Translations under genes and position numbers: made by a program
The notes under the pieces: generated by a model
What the model was told of the DNA's origin: nothing
The model's input: the letters and a program-made list of their open reading frames with translations, nothing else
Databases searched by the model: none
Part shown: piece by piece, positions 1 to 7,488 of the stretch
Numbering within the stretch: position 1 is the stretch's first letter
How the letters are laid out: every line of letters starts with the position of its first letter
NCBI GenBank assembly: GCA_045590215.1
Contig: JAZNQO010000001.1
Span: 43,011 to 107,010, forward strand
Direction: 5' to 3'
DNA length: 64,000 nt
Source: RUG563 sp045590215
Lineage (GTDB): Bacteria > Bacillota > Clostridia > Christensenellales > Aristaeellaceae

Positions 1-432
1 TCCGCTGAAGAAATGCGGGATAAGAAGCTGGCTATGACCGAACAGGCTTCCCGCGAATTTGCTACCTTCTCCGCTGCTGTGGAAGAAATTCTGGATAACA
101 GCCTGAAAGCCTTTGTGGAAAACGATGTGGCCATGGCGTTCAATATCGAGCCCTTGGAGCAGGTGATTGACAAGATGCGGGATAAGCTGCGCAATCGCCA
201 TATCAAGCGTATGCAGCAGGGCGAATGCAGCATCGGCATGGGCTTTATCTGGAGCGATCTGCTCTCCAATCTGGAGCGCACCTCCGACCATTGCTCCAAT
301 ATCGCCGGCTGTGTGATCGATACCGCCCATCATAACCTGAACGTCCACGAAGAACTGCAAGCCGTGCGCACCGGCAACGCCCAGTTTAACGAGCTTTACA
401 AAGCCTATAAAGAAAAATACGCTTTGCAATAA
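1..432 (+). CDS. Na/Pi cotransporter family protein, C-terminal PhoU-like part (partial)
   Basis: The reading frame is already open at base 1, so only the last 143 residues are in the window. They are helical and charged and include the stretch LERTSDHCSNIAG, which matches the E-R-x-x-D-H-x-x-N-I signature of PhoU helical bundles. PhoU domains of this kind form the cytoplasmic tail of NptA/YjbB-type sodium-phosphate cotransporters, so this is inferred to be the regulatory tail of such a membrane transporter. A stand-alone PhoU is the alternative; the missing upstream part would decide. A strong hairpin terminator follows the stop codon. Confidence 0.75.
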   Translation, partial: SAEEMRDKKLAMTEQASREFATFSAAVEEILDNSLKAFVENDVAMAFNIEPLEQVIDKMRDKLRNRHIKRMQQGECSIGMGFIWSDLLSNLERTSDHCSNIAGCVIDTAHHNLNVHEELQAVRTGNAQFNELYKAYKEKYALQ

Positions 433-440
433 AACAAAGC

Positions 441-470
441 AAAAAAGCTGCCCATCCGGGCAGCTTTTTT
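441..470. terminator. Bidirectional rho-independent terminator
   Basis: The stem AGCTGCCC/GGGCAGCT has a short ATCC loop and is flanked by six A on the left and six T on the right. It can end both the rightward PhoU-domain gene and the leftward tetR-pfkB operon, which converge here. Confidence 0.9.
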
Positions 471-490
471 CATTTCTTATCTGATAGATT

Positions 491-1393
491 TTATTTGGCC
501 ATGATTGCCTGCACTTCCTGCAAAGTGGGCGGGTTCAGGGGCAGGGGAAACCGGGAAACGGCAATGGCGGAGCAGGCGGAGGCAAAGCGCACCATTTCAT
601 CATCGCTCATGCCGTGCAGCAGGGCGTAAATGCAGCCTGCCTTGAACGTGTCCCCGGCACCCAGGGTGCTCTTCACTTCTACGGAGAAGGGCTTCATTTG
701 CTTCATGGGCTGGCCTTTTCTGCCGTAGAGCATTTCTTTTTCGCCCCTTGTGATAATCACAAGGCCGTCAGTGTTTTCCGTCATCAGGCGATAGATTTCT
801 TCCATGCTGATACCGTCTGCGATATATTGGGCAGTGCATTCCTTGGAAACCACGTTCACGGCGGCGTGGCGATGGAGGTATGAATCGTGCCGGGAATCAA
901 TGGTCACAAAGGGCTTATGATGTTTCACGCAAAGCTCGGCTGCGGCTTGGGTGGCTTCGAGGAAGAAGGGGTCAATGCCGGCTACGGTGCAGCCGATGAT
1001 ATCTTCTTCCTTGGGCATGCTCCAACGGCGTTTGGCTCCCGGCTGATAGAGGGCAGCAAACATGCCAAGGGGCGTTCTGGTGAGGCCGGAGATAATCACA
1101 TAATCCATCAGTCCCTGATAATCCGGGTCGAAATACAGGGAGGAAAGATCCACCGGCTTATCGGCATAAAAGCCTTTCAGCAGGGGAGCCACTTCCGTAC
1201 CGATATGGGTGCCGTCCATTTTCACGCTGACGCCCAGGGAAGCCAATACCGTAGCGGCTGTGCCCGTTTCGCCGCCGGGCAGGAAGTATTTTTCTTTGAT
1301 TTCGGAATATTCGTCCGGTTCCGGGAAGCCCCCGGCCAGCTTGAAAGAATGGGTGCCCAGCACCTGACCGTGCATATAAACCTTGTAATCCAT
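491..1393 (-). CDS. PfkB family carbohydrate kinase
   Basis: A 300-residue ribokinase-fold sugar kinase that would transfer phosphate from ATP to a sugar or nucleoside hydroxyl in the cytoplasm. The first PfkB signature appears as GGETGTAATVLASLG near residue 40. The second, near residue 245, is STLGAGDTFKAG, with the catalytic Asp of GAGD and the anion hole. The N-terminus is divergent, so the substrate cannot be read from the sequence. The start has a good GGAGGCG ribosome binding site. The gene lies 21 bases behind a tetR gene and appears to be cotranscribed with it, suggesting induction by the kinase substrate or a related compound. Family assignment is firm; substrate is unknown. Confidence 0.85.
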   Translation of the reverse strand: MDYKVYMHGQVLGTHSFKLAGGFPEPDEYSEIKEKYFLPGGETGTAATVLASLGVSVKMDGTHIGTEVAPLLKGFYADKPVDLSSLYFDPDYQGLMDYVIISGLTRTPLGMFAALYQPGAKRRWSMPKEEDIIGCTVAGIDPFFLEATQAAAELCVKHHKPFVTIDSRHDSYLHRHAAVNVVSKECTAQYIADGISMEEIYRLMTENTDGLVIITRGEKEMLYGRKGQPMKQMKPFSVEVKSTLGAGDTFKAGCIYALLHGMSDDEMVRFASACSAIAVSRFPLPLNPPTLQEVQAIMAK

Positions 1394-1414
1394 TTAGACG
1401 CCTCCATTTAATGA

Positions 1415-2059
1415 TTATCGCTTCAAATTCATGTAGTCTTCCACGCTGCCGGGAAGAGAAACATCCTGACCGGGGACAATCTGCGTTCTTTCATCCTTGG
1501 GTGCGTGCAGGGCGATCAGCAGCCCCCGGCAAAGAACGCCTAATTTTCCGGCAATTTCTGTTTGGGTGAAATGCACGGCTTCGCTGGCGCACAGGGCGGC
1601 AAGGCCGTGGGCATACAGCCACATATTCTGATACAGCCAGTCTGCCTGCTCCGGGGTTAAATGGAATGTGGTCATCAGGGTTTCACGCACCACCGGCAGA
1701 TGGCCTTCCATGTCCAGAAAGCGCAGCAGGCTTTGCTGGCGGCTTTTGCCCATGAACAAAAGCCTGAACAGGCTGGGCTCCTCTGCTGCAAAGCGGATGT
1801 ATTCCATGGCATAGCCCTTGAAGGCAGGGGTCATGGCAAGCCCACGATCGGCATAGGCGTTATAGAGCTGCTTTGCCCGCAAGGTGGCGGCGGTGCGAAG
1901 GTCTTCCAACGTATTGAAATAGGTGAAGACGGGACGGGTGGAGGTATGAAGCCGGCGGGCAATTTCCTGGGCTGTGATATTTTCCACGCAGCTGTCCCTT
2001 ATAATATCCACTGCTGTATCAACGATTTGTTCTTTGGTATATTTGGGTTTTGGAGCCAT
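1415..2059 (-). CDS. TetR/AcrR family transcriptional regulator
   Basis: A 214-residue protein. The N-terminal helix-turn-helix is visible as ITAQEIARRLHTSTRPVFTYF at residues 28-48, the TetR DNA-binding pattern; the remainder is a helical ligand-binding domain without recognisable ligand specificity. The start at 2059 was chosen over an upstream in-frame ATG because AAAGGATG sits at the right distance and the protein then begins directly before the TetR domain. First gene of an operon with the PfkB kinase. A promoter and a 20-base inverted repeat lie just upstream (2093-2144), which suggests autoregulation. Confidence 0.88.
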   Translation of the reverse strand: MAPKPKYTKEQIVDTAVDIIRDSCVENITAQEIARRLHTSTRPVFTYFNTLEDLRTAATLRAKQLYNAYADRGLAMTPAFKGYAMEYIRFAAEEPSLFRLLFMGKSRQQSLLRFLDMEGHLPVVRETLMTTFHLTPEQADWLYQNMWLYAHGLAALCASEAVHFTQTEIAGKLGVLCRGLLIALHAPKDERTQIVPGQDVSLPGSVEDYMNLKR

Positions 2060-2092
2060 GGGAATCATCCTTTCGGAAAACGCAATAAACGA

Positions 2093-2144
2093 TGCGCAAC
2101 GACTATTGTGCAATGAGTATAGCATGGGCAGGGCAGGAAGTCAA
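2093..2144 (-). promoter_or_regulatory. Promoter and probable TetR operator
   Basis: On the minus strand there is a -35 TTGACT (2144-2139), a 17-base spacer and a -10 TATACT (2121-2116). Directly downstream is an inverted repeat, TGCGCAA (2093-2099) and TTGTGCA (2106-2112), with a 6-base centre and one mismatch. A repeat of about 20 bases between the promoter and a tetR start fits a self-controlled operator. Confidence 0.65.
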
Positions 2145-2184
2145 CGGGGAAAATTGCATACAATGCGGCATGGGATGGACTGCA

Positions 2185-2211
2185 TGAAAAAAAGCCGCAT
2201 GGAAGCGGCTT
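2185..2211 (-). terminator. Terminator of degV
   Basis: Read on the minus strand, AAGCCGC, a short TTCCAT loop and GCGGCTT are followed by a run of T. It lies 28 bases after the degV stop codon. Confidence 0.85.
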
Positions 2212-2238
2212 GCATTGATATATAGCAGAAAACGAAAA

Positions 2239-3126
2239 TCAGTCTTTTCTCTCGTCGCCCCAGAAGAAGAGGGCTACGGTACCGGGGCCGGTATGGCTGC
2301 CGATGGTGGTGCCGATGTTATTGATGAGCACATGGCCGTCGAGGTTGCGGAAGGTGCCCTCGACGAGATCAGCCACAGCCTTGGCATCGTCATAGCAATC
2401 GGAGTGGCAGATGTAGCACTTGCCGCTATAGTTGATGCCGTTTTGGGCGTGCTGTTCCATCATTTCCACGATGCGGAAGATGACCTTTTTCTTGGTGCGG
2501 ATTTTTTCACGGGGGACGAGCTTGCCTTCGTTGCTGACGTTCAGCAGGGGACAGATTTTCAGCATGGAGCCGATGAAGCCGCTGGTTTTGGAAATGCGGC
2601 CGCCCTTGACGTAGAAGGTGAGGTCTGTGGAGAAAAACCAGTGATGCAATTGCAGGCGGTTATCTTCAATCCAGCGGAACAATTCTTCAATGGACAGCCC
2701 TTCATCCCGCTTATCGCAGATGGCATCCATAAGCAGGCCATAGCCGGAGGCAGCAGCCAGCGAGTCCACCACATAAATCTTCCGTTCGGGGTATTTTTCG
2801 CTCAATTCCATCTGCGCCATATGGGCACTGCCGCAGGAGCCGGAAAGGCCGCTGGATAAACTGACGTGCAGGATATCCTTGCCTGCTTCCAGGAAGGGCG
2901 TGAAATATTGCACATATTCGTCTTTATTGACCTGGCTGGTCTTGGTTTCGGCCCCGTCACGCATGGCCTGATAAAAATCCGGGAAGGGAAAGCTCTGACC
3001 CAGATCGTCGTTATACGTTTGACCGTTCAGGGAGAAATGAAAGGGGATGTAGTGCATATTGCGGTTAGCAAAATGCTCGGCACTCAAATCGGCAGTGGAG
3101 CAGCAGCTGATGATATAATCGCTCAT
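2239..3126 (-). CDS. DegV family fatty-acid-binding protein
   Basis: A 295-residue DegV/EDD-fold protein. The fold is recognised from the N-terminal CSTADLS, the SLSSGLSGS segment near residue 90 and the C-terminal NNIGTTIGSHTGPGT that lines the lipid pocket. DegV proteins bind a single fatty acid and, as FakB, present it to the fatty acid kinase FakA for phosphorylation and entry into phospholipid synthesis. No fakA is visible nearby, so the FakB role is inference from family. Start supported by GGAGACC upstream; own terminator downstream, so probably monocistronic. Confidence 0.88.
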   Translation of the reverse strand: MSDYIISCCSTADLSAEHFANRNMHYIPFHFSLNGQTYNDDLGQSFPFPDFYQAMRDGAETKTSQVNKDEYVQYFTPFLEAGKDILHVSLSSGLSGSCGSAHMAQMELSEKYPERKIYVVDSLAAASGYGLLMDAICDKRDEGLSIEELFRWIEDNRLQLHHWFFSTDLTFYVKGGRISKTSGFIGSMLKICPLLNVSNEGKLVPREKIRTKKKVIFRIVEMMEQHAQNGINYSGKCYICHSDCYDDAKAVADLVEGTFRNLDGHVLINNIGTTIGSHTGPGTVALFFWGDERKD

Positions 3127-3283
3127 GGAGGTCTCCTTTATTGGAAATTTTTGTGTCCTCGGTTAAAGGACACAAACTGGATGTATTTTAGCATTTTTTC
3201 ATAATGTTGGCAAGCATGAGGCAGGAAAAATGCCCTCTACGCTTCTTTCTTTTGCACTCTACGGACAGTAGAATAGGGGAAAA

Positions 3284-3964
3284 TCAATCTCTGTGGCGGT
3301 TGAGAAGGGCCAAAAGACGCATCAATTGCAAAAGAGCCGAAACGAAAGAAGCCACATAAGTAAGGGCAGCAGCGTTCAACACTTTCTTTACGCCTGCTTC
3401 TTCTTCCTGCGTCAGAAAGCCGCCGCTGTTGAGCATGGCCACCGCCCGGCGGCTGGCATCAAATTCCACCGGCAGCGTCACCAAGGAGAAAAGCACCACG
3501 GCCGCAAAGGCGATGACGCCGGCATACATCAAGGACTCAAAGGAAAAAAGAATACCGGCCAGAAAAATGGGCCAAGAGAGATTGGAGCCGATATTCACCA
3601 CCGGCACCATTACAGAGCGCAGGGACAGGAAGGGATAATTCTGCGCCTTTTGCAGGGCATGGCCTGCCTCGTGGGCGGCAATGCCAAGCGCAGCGATGCT
3701 GGAAGAATGATAAACCCCTTCGGACAGGCGCAGGGTGTTGCTGGAGGGGTCATAGTGGTCGGTCAGCTGTCCGGAAACGGGAGCAATTACCACATCTGCG
3801 GCACCGTTTTGGTTCAAAAGCTGGCGGACGGCCTGATGGGCACTGACGCCGCTGCGAGTTGCTATTTTGCTGTATTTGCTGTAAGCATTTTTCACCCTTG
3901 CCTGCGCCCATAAGCCCAGCAACAGGCCGGGAATGACCCAAAGAAAGGTGGAATCAAAATACAT
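3284..3964 (-). CDS. YugP-type zinc-dependent membrane protease
   Basis: A 226-residue integral membrane metallopeptidase of the YugP/DUF2268-like (neutral zinc metallopeptidase 2) family. The first segment is a membrane helix (residues 6-21). Zinc-binding motif HEAGH is at 98-102, followed by hydrophobic segments around 120-135, 140-165 and 200-220. The start at 3964 was preferred over an upstream ATG because of the perfect GAAAGGAGAAA ribosome binding site and because the family begins with this membrane helix. Likely substrate and role are unknown; probably membrane protein turnover. It stands alone. Confidence 0.85.
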   Translation of the reverse strand: MYFDSTFLWVIPGLLLGLWAQARVKNAYSKYSKIATRSGVSAHQAVRQLLNQNGAADVVIAPVSGQLTDHYDPSSNTLRLSEGVYHSSSIAALGIAAHEAGHALQKAQNYPFLSLRSVMVPVVNIGSNLSWPIFLAGILFSFESLMYAGVIAFAAVVLFSLVTLPVEFDASRRAVAMLNSGGFLTQEEEAGVKKVLNAAALTYVASFVSALLQLMRLLALLNRHRD

Positions 3965-4162
3965 AAAAATTTCTCCTTTCATACATAGAAAGCGATTTCC
4001 TTCCCCTTTATTATACCACAGAATAAAAGAAAATGTACAGCGCATTCCGGCATGCACAAAGGCTTTTGGGAAAGGGGCTGATTTTATTGACCCGTGGCGC
4101 ACATCATGGCACAAAATTGAAAACCCATGCGCCGGAAAAGTGAATTATTCCCCAAATGGGCA

Positions 4163-4217
4163 TTGACATGAGAACACCCGTTTGCTATAATCAAAGCGAA
4201 TAAGAGAACAGTTGTTC
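4163..4217 (+). promoter_or_regulatory. Consensus sigma-A promoter with SOS-type (LexA/Cheo) box
   Basis: TTGACA (4163-4168), a 17-base spacer and TATAAT (4186-4191) match the vegetative consensus exactly. Fifteen bases further is GAAC-AGTT-GTTC (4206-4217), which fits the GAAC-N4-GTTC core of Gram-positive LexA boxes. A repressor bound there would block early elongation. The box match is direct; binding by LexA is inference. Confidence 0.65.
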
Positions 4218-4245
4218 GTAATCAAAACGCAGAGGAGGAAATGAA

Positions 4246-4467
4246 ATGCGGTCTCAATGTATTTATTCTCAAGTGATGGTGCAAATGTATATGAAAGGAT
4301 GGAATATGCGGGATCTTGCGGAGGAGGCAGGGCTGAGCTATGTTTCTCTCCGGCGAAAGCTGCGGGGGGAAAGCCCGGTGATGCTGGACGAAGCTTTTTC
4401 CATCCGCAAGGCATTGCAGGTGCAGATGCCGTTGGATGCGTTATTTGAAAAGCGGGTGGCAGTTTGA
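4246..4467 (+). CDS. Small phage-like helix-turn-helix protein
   Basis: A 73-residue protein that is little more than one HTH: residues 20-42 (MRDLAEEAGLSYVSLRRKLR) fit the XRE/Cro pattern, followed by a helix with the usual EAFSIRKAL motif. This composition is typical of small phage repressor-like regulators. GAGGAGG precedes the start. It overlaps the next gene by four bases, so the two are translationally coupled, and both depend on the consensus promoter with the SOS-type box at 4163-4217. It probably binds DNA; target genes are unknown. Confidence 0.75.
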   Translation: MRSQCIYSQVMVQMYMKGWNMRDLAEEAGLSYVSLRRKLRGESPVMLDEAFSIRKALQVQMPLDALFEKRVAV

Positions 4468-4913
4468 CGGCGGAAAGAATGGGATATGCCCTGTCGGATG
4501 CGGGCATCCGGGCGGCGAAGGAGCTGCTTTACCGCACGGAAGAATGGGAAAATGCGGCGGCACTTTTGCATGCACGGATGGAAAAGGCTAGGCAGCGGCA
4601 GAAATTATTGGCAGCGGACGGAGCCGGAGGGCAGGAAAAAGAGCAGCTTTTGCAGGAGATGGCGGCAGGGGAAAAGGACATTTTGCTTATTTACCGGCAG
4701 CTGCTGAAAACGGAAAAGGAAATTGAAGGGCTGATCGGGAAACTGCCGGAAGCCATTCACAGAGCCGTATTGGAACTGCATTTTCTGCATCATCTTTCTT
4801 TTTTCGATATTGCAGAAAAGCTGCACATGGACGAGCGGCATATTTATCGGGTATATAAAAAGGCGTTGCAGGCTTTTTCCGTGGCTAAATGTGCAGCAGA
4901 AGAAGAACAATAA
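4464..4913 (+). CDS. Sigma-70 region 4-like phage regulator (ArpU/DUF1492-like)
   Basis: A 149-residue protein: a long charged coiled-coil-like stretch (residues 20-90) followed by a sigma region 4-type HTH near 100-140 (VLELHFLHHLSFFDIAEKLH, then ERHIYRVYKKAL). The same layout is found in phage late regulators of the ArpU/RinA/DUF1492 kind. The start could be the TTG at 4464, overlapping the upstream stop, or the ATG at 4479, which has GGAAAG just before it. Partner of the small HTH protein; a domesticated prophage remnant or a host competence/SOS regulator are both possible. Confidence 0.65.
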   Translation: MTAERMGYALSDAGIRAAKELLYRTEEWENAAALLHARMEKARQRQKLLAADGAGGQEKEQLLQEMAAGEKDILLIYRQLLKTEKEIEGLIGKLPEAIHRAVLELHFLHHLSFFDIAEKLHMDERHIYRVYKKALQAFSVAKCAAEEEQ

Positions 4914-4950
4914 AAAAGAGCTGTCTCGATTTTTGCGAGACAGCTCTTTT
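4914..4950. terminator. Bidirectional terminator between the HTH pair and fprA
   Basis: The stem AAAAGAGCTGTCTCG / CGAGACAGCTCTTTT has a TTTTTG loop, with A-rich and T-rich flanks on both sides. It serves the rightward regulator pair and the leftward rubredoxin-fprA operon, which converge here. Confidence 0.92.
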
Positions 4951-4955
4951 CTGTT

Positions 4956-6110
4956 TCAGGGCAGCATTTCTTCGGCCAAAGCCTTGATTTGTTGACGGCT
5001 TTCGTCGTTCAGGGCGGAGGTGATGCGCACGTTATTTTCGGCATAGAGGATATCTTTGCTGTTTTCCAGCAGCCCTTTCATGATGCGGTTGGCCATGGGA
5101 GCCCAGGAGCCGTTTTCCATCAGGCCGATTTTGCGGTTCTTATAGCCGCGCTCCGTCAGATGATGGATGAAGGTGCGCATGAAGGGGAAAATATCGCCGT
5201 TATAGGTGGTGGTAGCCAGTACCAGATGGCTGTAGCGGAAGGCATCTTCCACCGCTTCTGCCATATCGGTGCGGGCCAGATCATGCAGGGCAATTTTTTC
5301 GCAGCCCCTGTCTTTCAGCTCTTTTGCCAGAAGCTCCACCGCTTCCTTTGTGTGGCCATAGACGGAGGTATAGGCGATGGTAACGCCCTGATCTTCTGGG
5401 GTGTAGGAGCTCCACAGCTCATAGAGCCGGAAATATTCCTGCAAGGGCTCATGCAAAACAGGGCCATGCAGGGCGCAGATGATGCGGATATCCAGGGCGG
5501 CAGCCTTTTTCAGCACGGCCTGCACCTGCGCGCCGTATTTGCCCACGATGCCGATGTAATACCGCCGGGCTTCACAGGCCCATTCTTCCGAAACGTCCAA
5601 TGCGCCGAACTTGCCGAAGGCGTCGGCGGAAAAGAGCACCTTATCCTCTTCGTCCCAGCTCATCATCACTTCCGGCCAGTGCACCATGGGGGCCAGGATA
5701 AAATGCAGCGTATGGCGGCCCAGGGGCAGGGTATCGCCCTCTTTGATGATGATGCGCCGCTGAGCATATTCTTCCCCGAAGAAGGCTTTCATCATGGGGA
5801 AGGCACGGGCGGAAGAAACAACCGTGGCGTTGGGATAGGTTTCAAGGAACAGGGCCACGTTTGCGGAATGATCCGGCTCCATATGATGCACAATCAGGTA
5901 ATCCGGCTGCTTTCCCTGCAGAACGCTTTCCACATTTTTCAGCCATTCTTCCCCGAAATGCTGATCCACCGCATCCATTACGGCAATTTTATCGTCCATC
6001 AGCACATAGGAATTATAAGCCATGCCGTTTGGCACGATATACTGGCCTTCGAAAAGGTCGATTGCATGGTCGTTGACACCTACATAATGGATATCCTTGG
6101 TGATCTGCAT
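4956..6110 (-). CDS. fprA: FprA family A-type flavoprotein (rubredoxin:oxygen/NO oxidoreductase)
   Basis: A 384-residue flavodiiron protein that reduces O2 to water (or NO to N2O) with electrons from rubredoxin, protecting anaerobes in the cytoplasm. The beta-lactamase-like diiron domain carries HHMEPDH at 75-81, H144, D163 and H215 as metal ligands. The flavodoxin domain starts near 240 with the FMN loop TSVYGHT at 248-254. Start chosen at 6110 because AAAGGAGTTG precedes it; a longer upstream extension lacks one. The electron donor, rubredoxin, is encoded 29 bases upstream in the same direction. Confidence 0.95.
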   Translation of the reverse strand: MQITKDIHYVGVNDHAIDLFEGQYIVPNGMAYNSYVLMDDKIAVMDAVDQHFGEEWLKNVESVLQGKQPDYLIVHHMEPDHSANVALFLETYPNATVVSSARAFPMMKAFFGEEYAQRRIIIKEGDTLPLGRHTLHFILAPMVHWPEVMMSWDEEDKVLFSADAFGKFGALDVSEEWACEARRYYIGIVGKYGAQVQAVLKKAAALDIRIICALHGPVLHEPLQEYFRLYELWSSYTPEDQGVTIAYTSVYGHTKEAVELLAKELKDRGCEKIALHDLARTDMAEAVEDAFRYSHLVLATTTYNGDIFPFMRTFIHHLTERGYKNRKIGLMENGSWAPMANRIMKGLLENSKDILYAENNVRITSALNDESRQQIKALAEEMLP

Positions 6111-6139
6111 ATGGACAACTCCTTTAAGATAATAATGAT

Positions 6140-6298
6140 TTATGCTTCGGTGAATTGTTCCTTGCCCACGCCGCACAAAGGGCAGGTGAAATCTTCGGGC
6201 AAATCTTCAAACTTGGTTCCGGGGGCAATGCCGCCTTCGGGATAGCCCAATTCTTCGTTATATTCCCAGCCGCAAAGATCACAGGTATAGGTTTTCAT
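6140..6298 (-). CDS. Rubredoxin
   Basis: A 52-residue iron protein. The two CxxCG knuckles are CDLCG (residues 6-10) and CPLCG (39-43), binding one iron through four cysteines; GWEYNEELGYPEGGIAPGTK between them is the classical rubredoxin middle. AGAGGTG precedes the ATG. It directly precedes fprA, so it is almost certainly the electron donor for oxygen or NO reduction. A minus-strand TATAAT lies at 6355-6350, about 50 bases upstream of the start. Confidence 0.97.
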   Translation of the reverse strand: MKTYTCDLCGWEYNEELGYPEGGIAPGTKFEDLPEDFTCPLCGVGKEQFTEA

Positions 6299-6396
6299 TC
6301 TTCAGCACCTCTTTCAAATATTGATGGCAGGATTTTTCCTGACAATGTCATTATACCGCCAAATGGCCTGTTTGAAACAAGGGGCTGATAGATTTT

Positions 6397-7320
6397 TTAC
6401 AGTGTTTCAGCCTGCAGGGAGGGGAGAAGCAGCAGGGTATCTTCTTTTGTGCAAAGCAGCGTGCCCGGCCGCTTAATGGACGCCCCGGCGGCAGCGGAAG
6501 CAAAGCATAGTGCATGGGGAAGCGTATCGCCCCGGCTCAATGCCAGCATCAGGCCGCCCAGCATGCTGTCTCCGGCTCCTTGGGTGCCAAGGACAGGCAC
6601 ATCCGCGGCCTTGCAGAAATAAGCTGATTCTTTGGTGGAAAGCAGGGCACCTTCCGGCCCCAGCGACAGGCAGATCATTTGGACGCCCTTTGCATGAAAG
6701 CCGAGGCATAACTGACGCAGGGCAGGGAGGGAAGCATCTTTTGTTTTTGTAAGGGCGAGAAATTCCGGAAGATTGGGCTTTATCAAGGAGGGGCCTTTTT
6801 CCAAGGCCTTTTCCATGGCTTCGCCGTCGCAGTCTACCGCCACAAAGCAGCCCTTTTCCTTTAATTTCTCGGTGAGAGAAGCGTAAAAATCCTTGGGTGC
6901 GCCGTTTGGCAGGCTGCCGGAAAGGGTGATGAAGCTGCCCTCTTCGCAAAGGGAAAGCAATTGCGTTGAGATGCTTTGCAAGGTTTTTTCGTCATGAAAC
7001 ACGCCCCGTTCGTTGATTTCCACGGTGCGGTTTTTTTCCGTTTCTTTGATTTTCAGGTTCACCCGAAGGCCGCCGGTGACGAGCAGAAGCTTTGAGGGAA
7101 CATGCTCCTTTTCCATGGCGCATTTCACAGGGCTGCCGTCATAATCAAAGCCCACAAGCAGGCAATCCCCCCCAAGGGCACTTATCACCTTTGCCACATT
7201 CACGCCTTTGCCGCCCACGTCTTCTCTTTCCAGGGAGACACGGTTTGGCTGGGATAAATCCATTTCCGGGATGGACAAGGTTTTATCAAGGCAGGGGTTT
7301 AAGCACAGGGAATAAATCAT
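6397..7320 (-). CDS. 1-phosphofructokinase / hexose-phosphate kinase (PfkB family)
   Basis: A 307-residue PfkB kinase of the FruK/LacC branch: GGKGVNVA at 37-44 and catalytic GAGD at 248-251, with the N-terminal MIYSLCLNPCLDKT typical of 1-phosphofructokinases. It would phosphorylate fructose 1-phosphate (or tagatose 6-phosphate) to the bisphosphate. No PTS gene is present in the window, so the sugar is not settled. Start at 7320 chosen for its AAGGAGGC site. It is divergently transcribed from the carbohydrate ABC importer at 7489, and each side has its own promoter. Confidence 0.85.
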   Translation of the reverse strand: MIYSLCLNPCLDKTLSIPEMDLSQPNRVSLEREDVGGKGVNVAKVISALGGDCLLVGFDYDGSPVKCAMEKEHVPSKLLLVTGGLRVNLKIKETEKNRTVEINERGVFHDEKTLQSISTQLLSLCEEGSFITLSGSLPNGAPKDFYASLTEKLKEKGCFVAVDCDGEAMEKALEKGPSLIKPNLPEFLALTKTKDASLPALRQLCLGFHAKGVQMICLSLGPEGALLSTKESAYFCKAADVPVLGTQGAGDSMLGGLMLALSRGDTLPHALCFASAAAGASIKRPGTLLCTKEDTLLLLPSLQAETL

Positions 7321-7339
7321 CGCTATCGCCTCCTTTTGC

Positions 7340-7368
7340 ATCATAGCATTTTTTCGGGAAAGACGCAA
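7340..7368 (-). promoter_or_regulatory. Promoter of the hexose-phosphate kinase
   Basis: On the minus strand TTGCGT (7368-7363), a 17-base spacer and TATGAT (7345-7340) lie 20 bases before the start codon. Confidence 0.6.
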
Positions 7369-7408
7369 CAAAAGCCGTTTGAAAATTGTTTTCCCTTTCT
7401 TGGAATGA

Positions 7409-7437
7409 TTGATTTTCTGATGGGTTTATTTTATAAT
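7409..7437 (+). promoter_or_regulatory. Promoter of the carbohydrate ABC importer operon
   Basis: TTGATT (7409-7414), 17-base spacer, TATAAT (7432-7437), 51 bases before the ATPase start. The interval to the divergent kinase promoter is about 40 bases, leaving room for a shared regulator, but I see no clear operator. Confidence 0.65.
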
Positions 7438-7488
7438 AAAATAGGAAATGAATATCCATTTATTTGAGAGAAAAGAAGGGAAACGCGT

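Noticed and set aside
4246..4913. Prophage
   Set aside because: Only two small phage-like genes occur, flanked by ordinary chromosomal genes; no structural, integrase or lysis genes.
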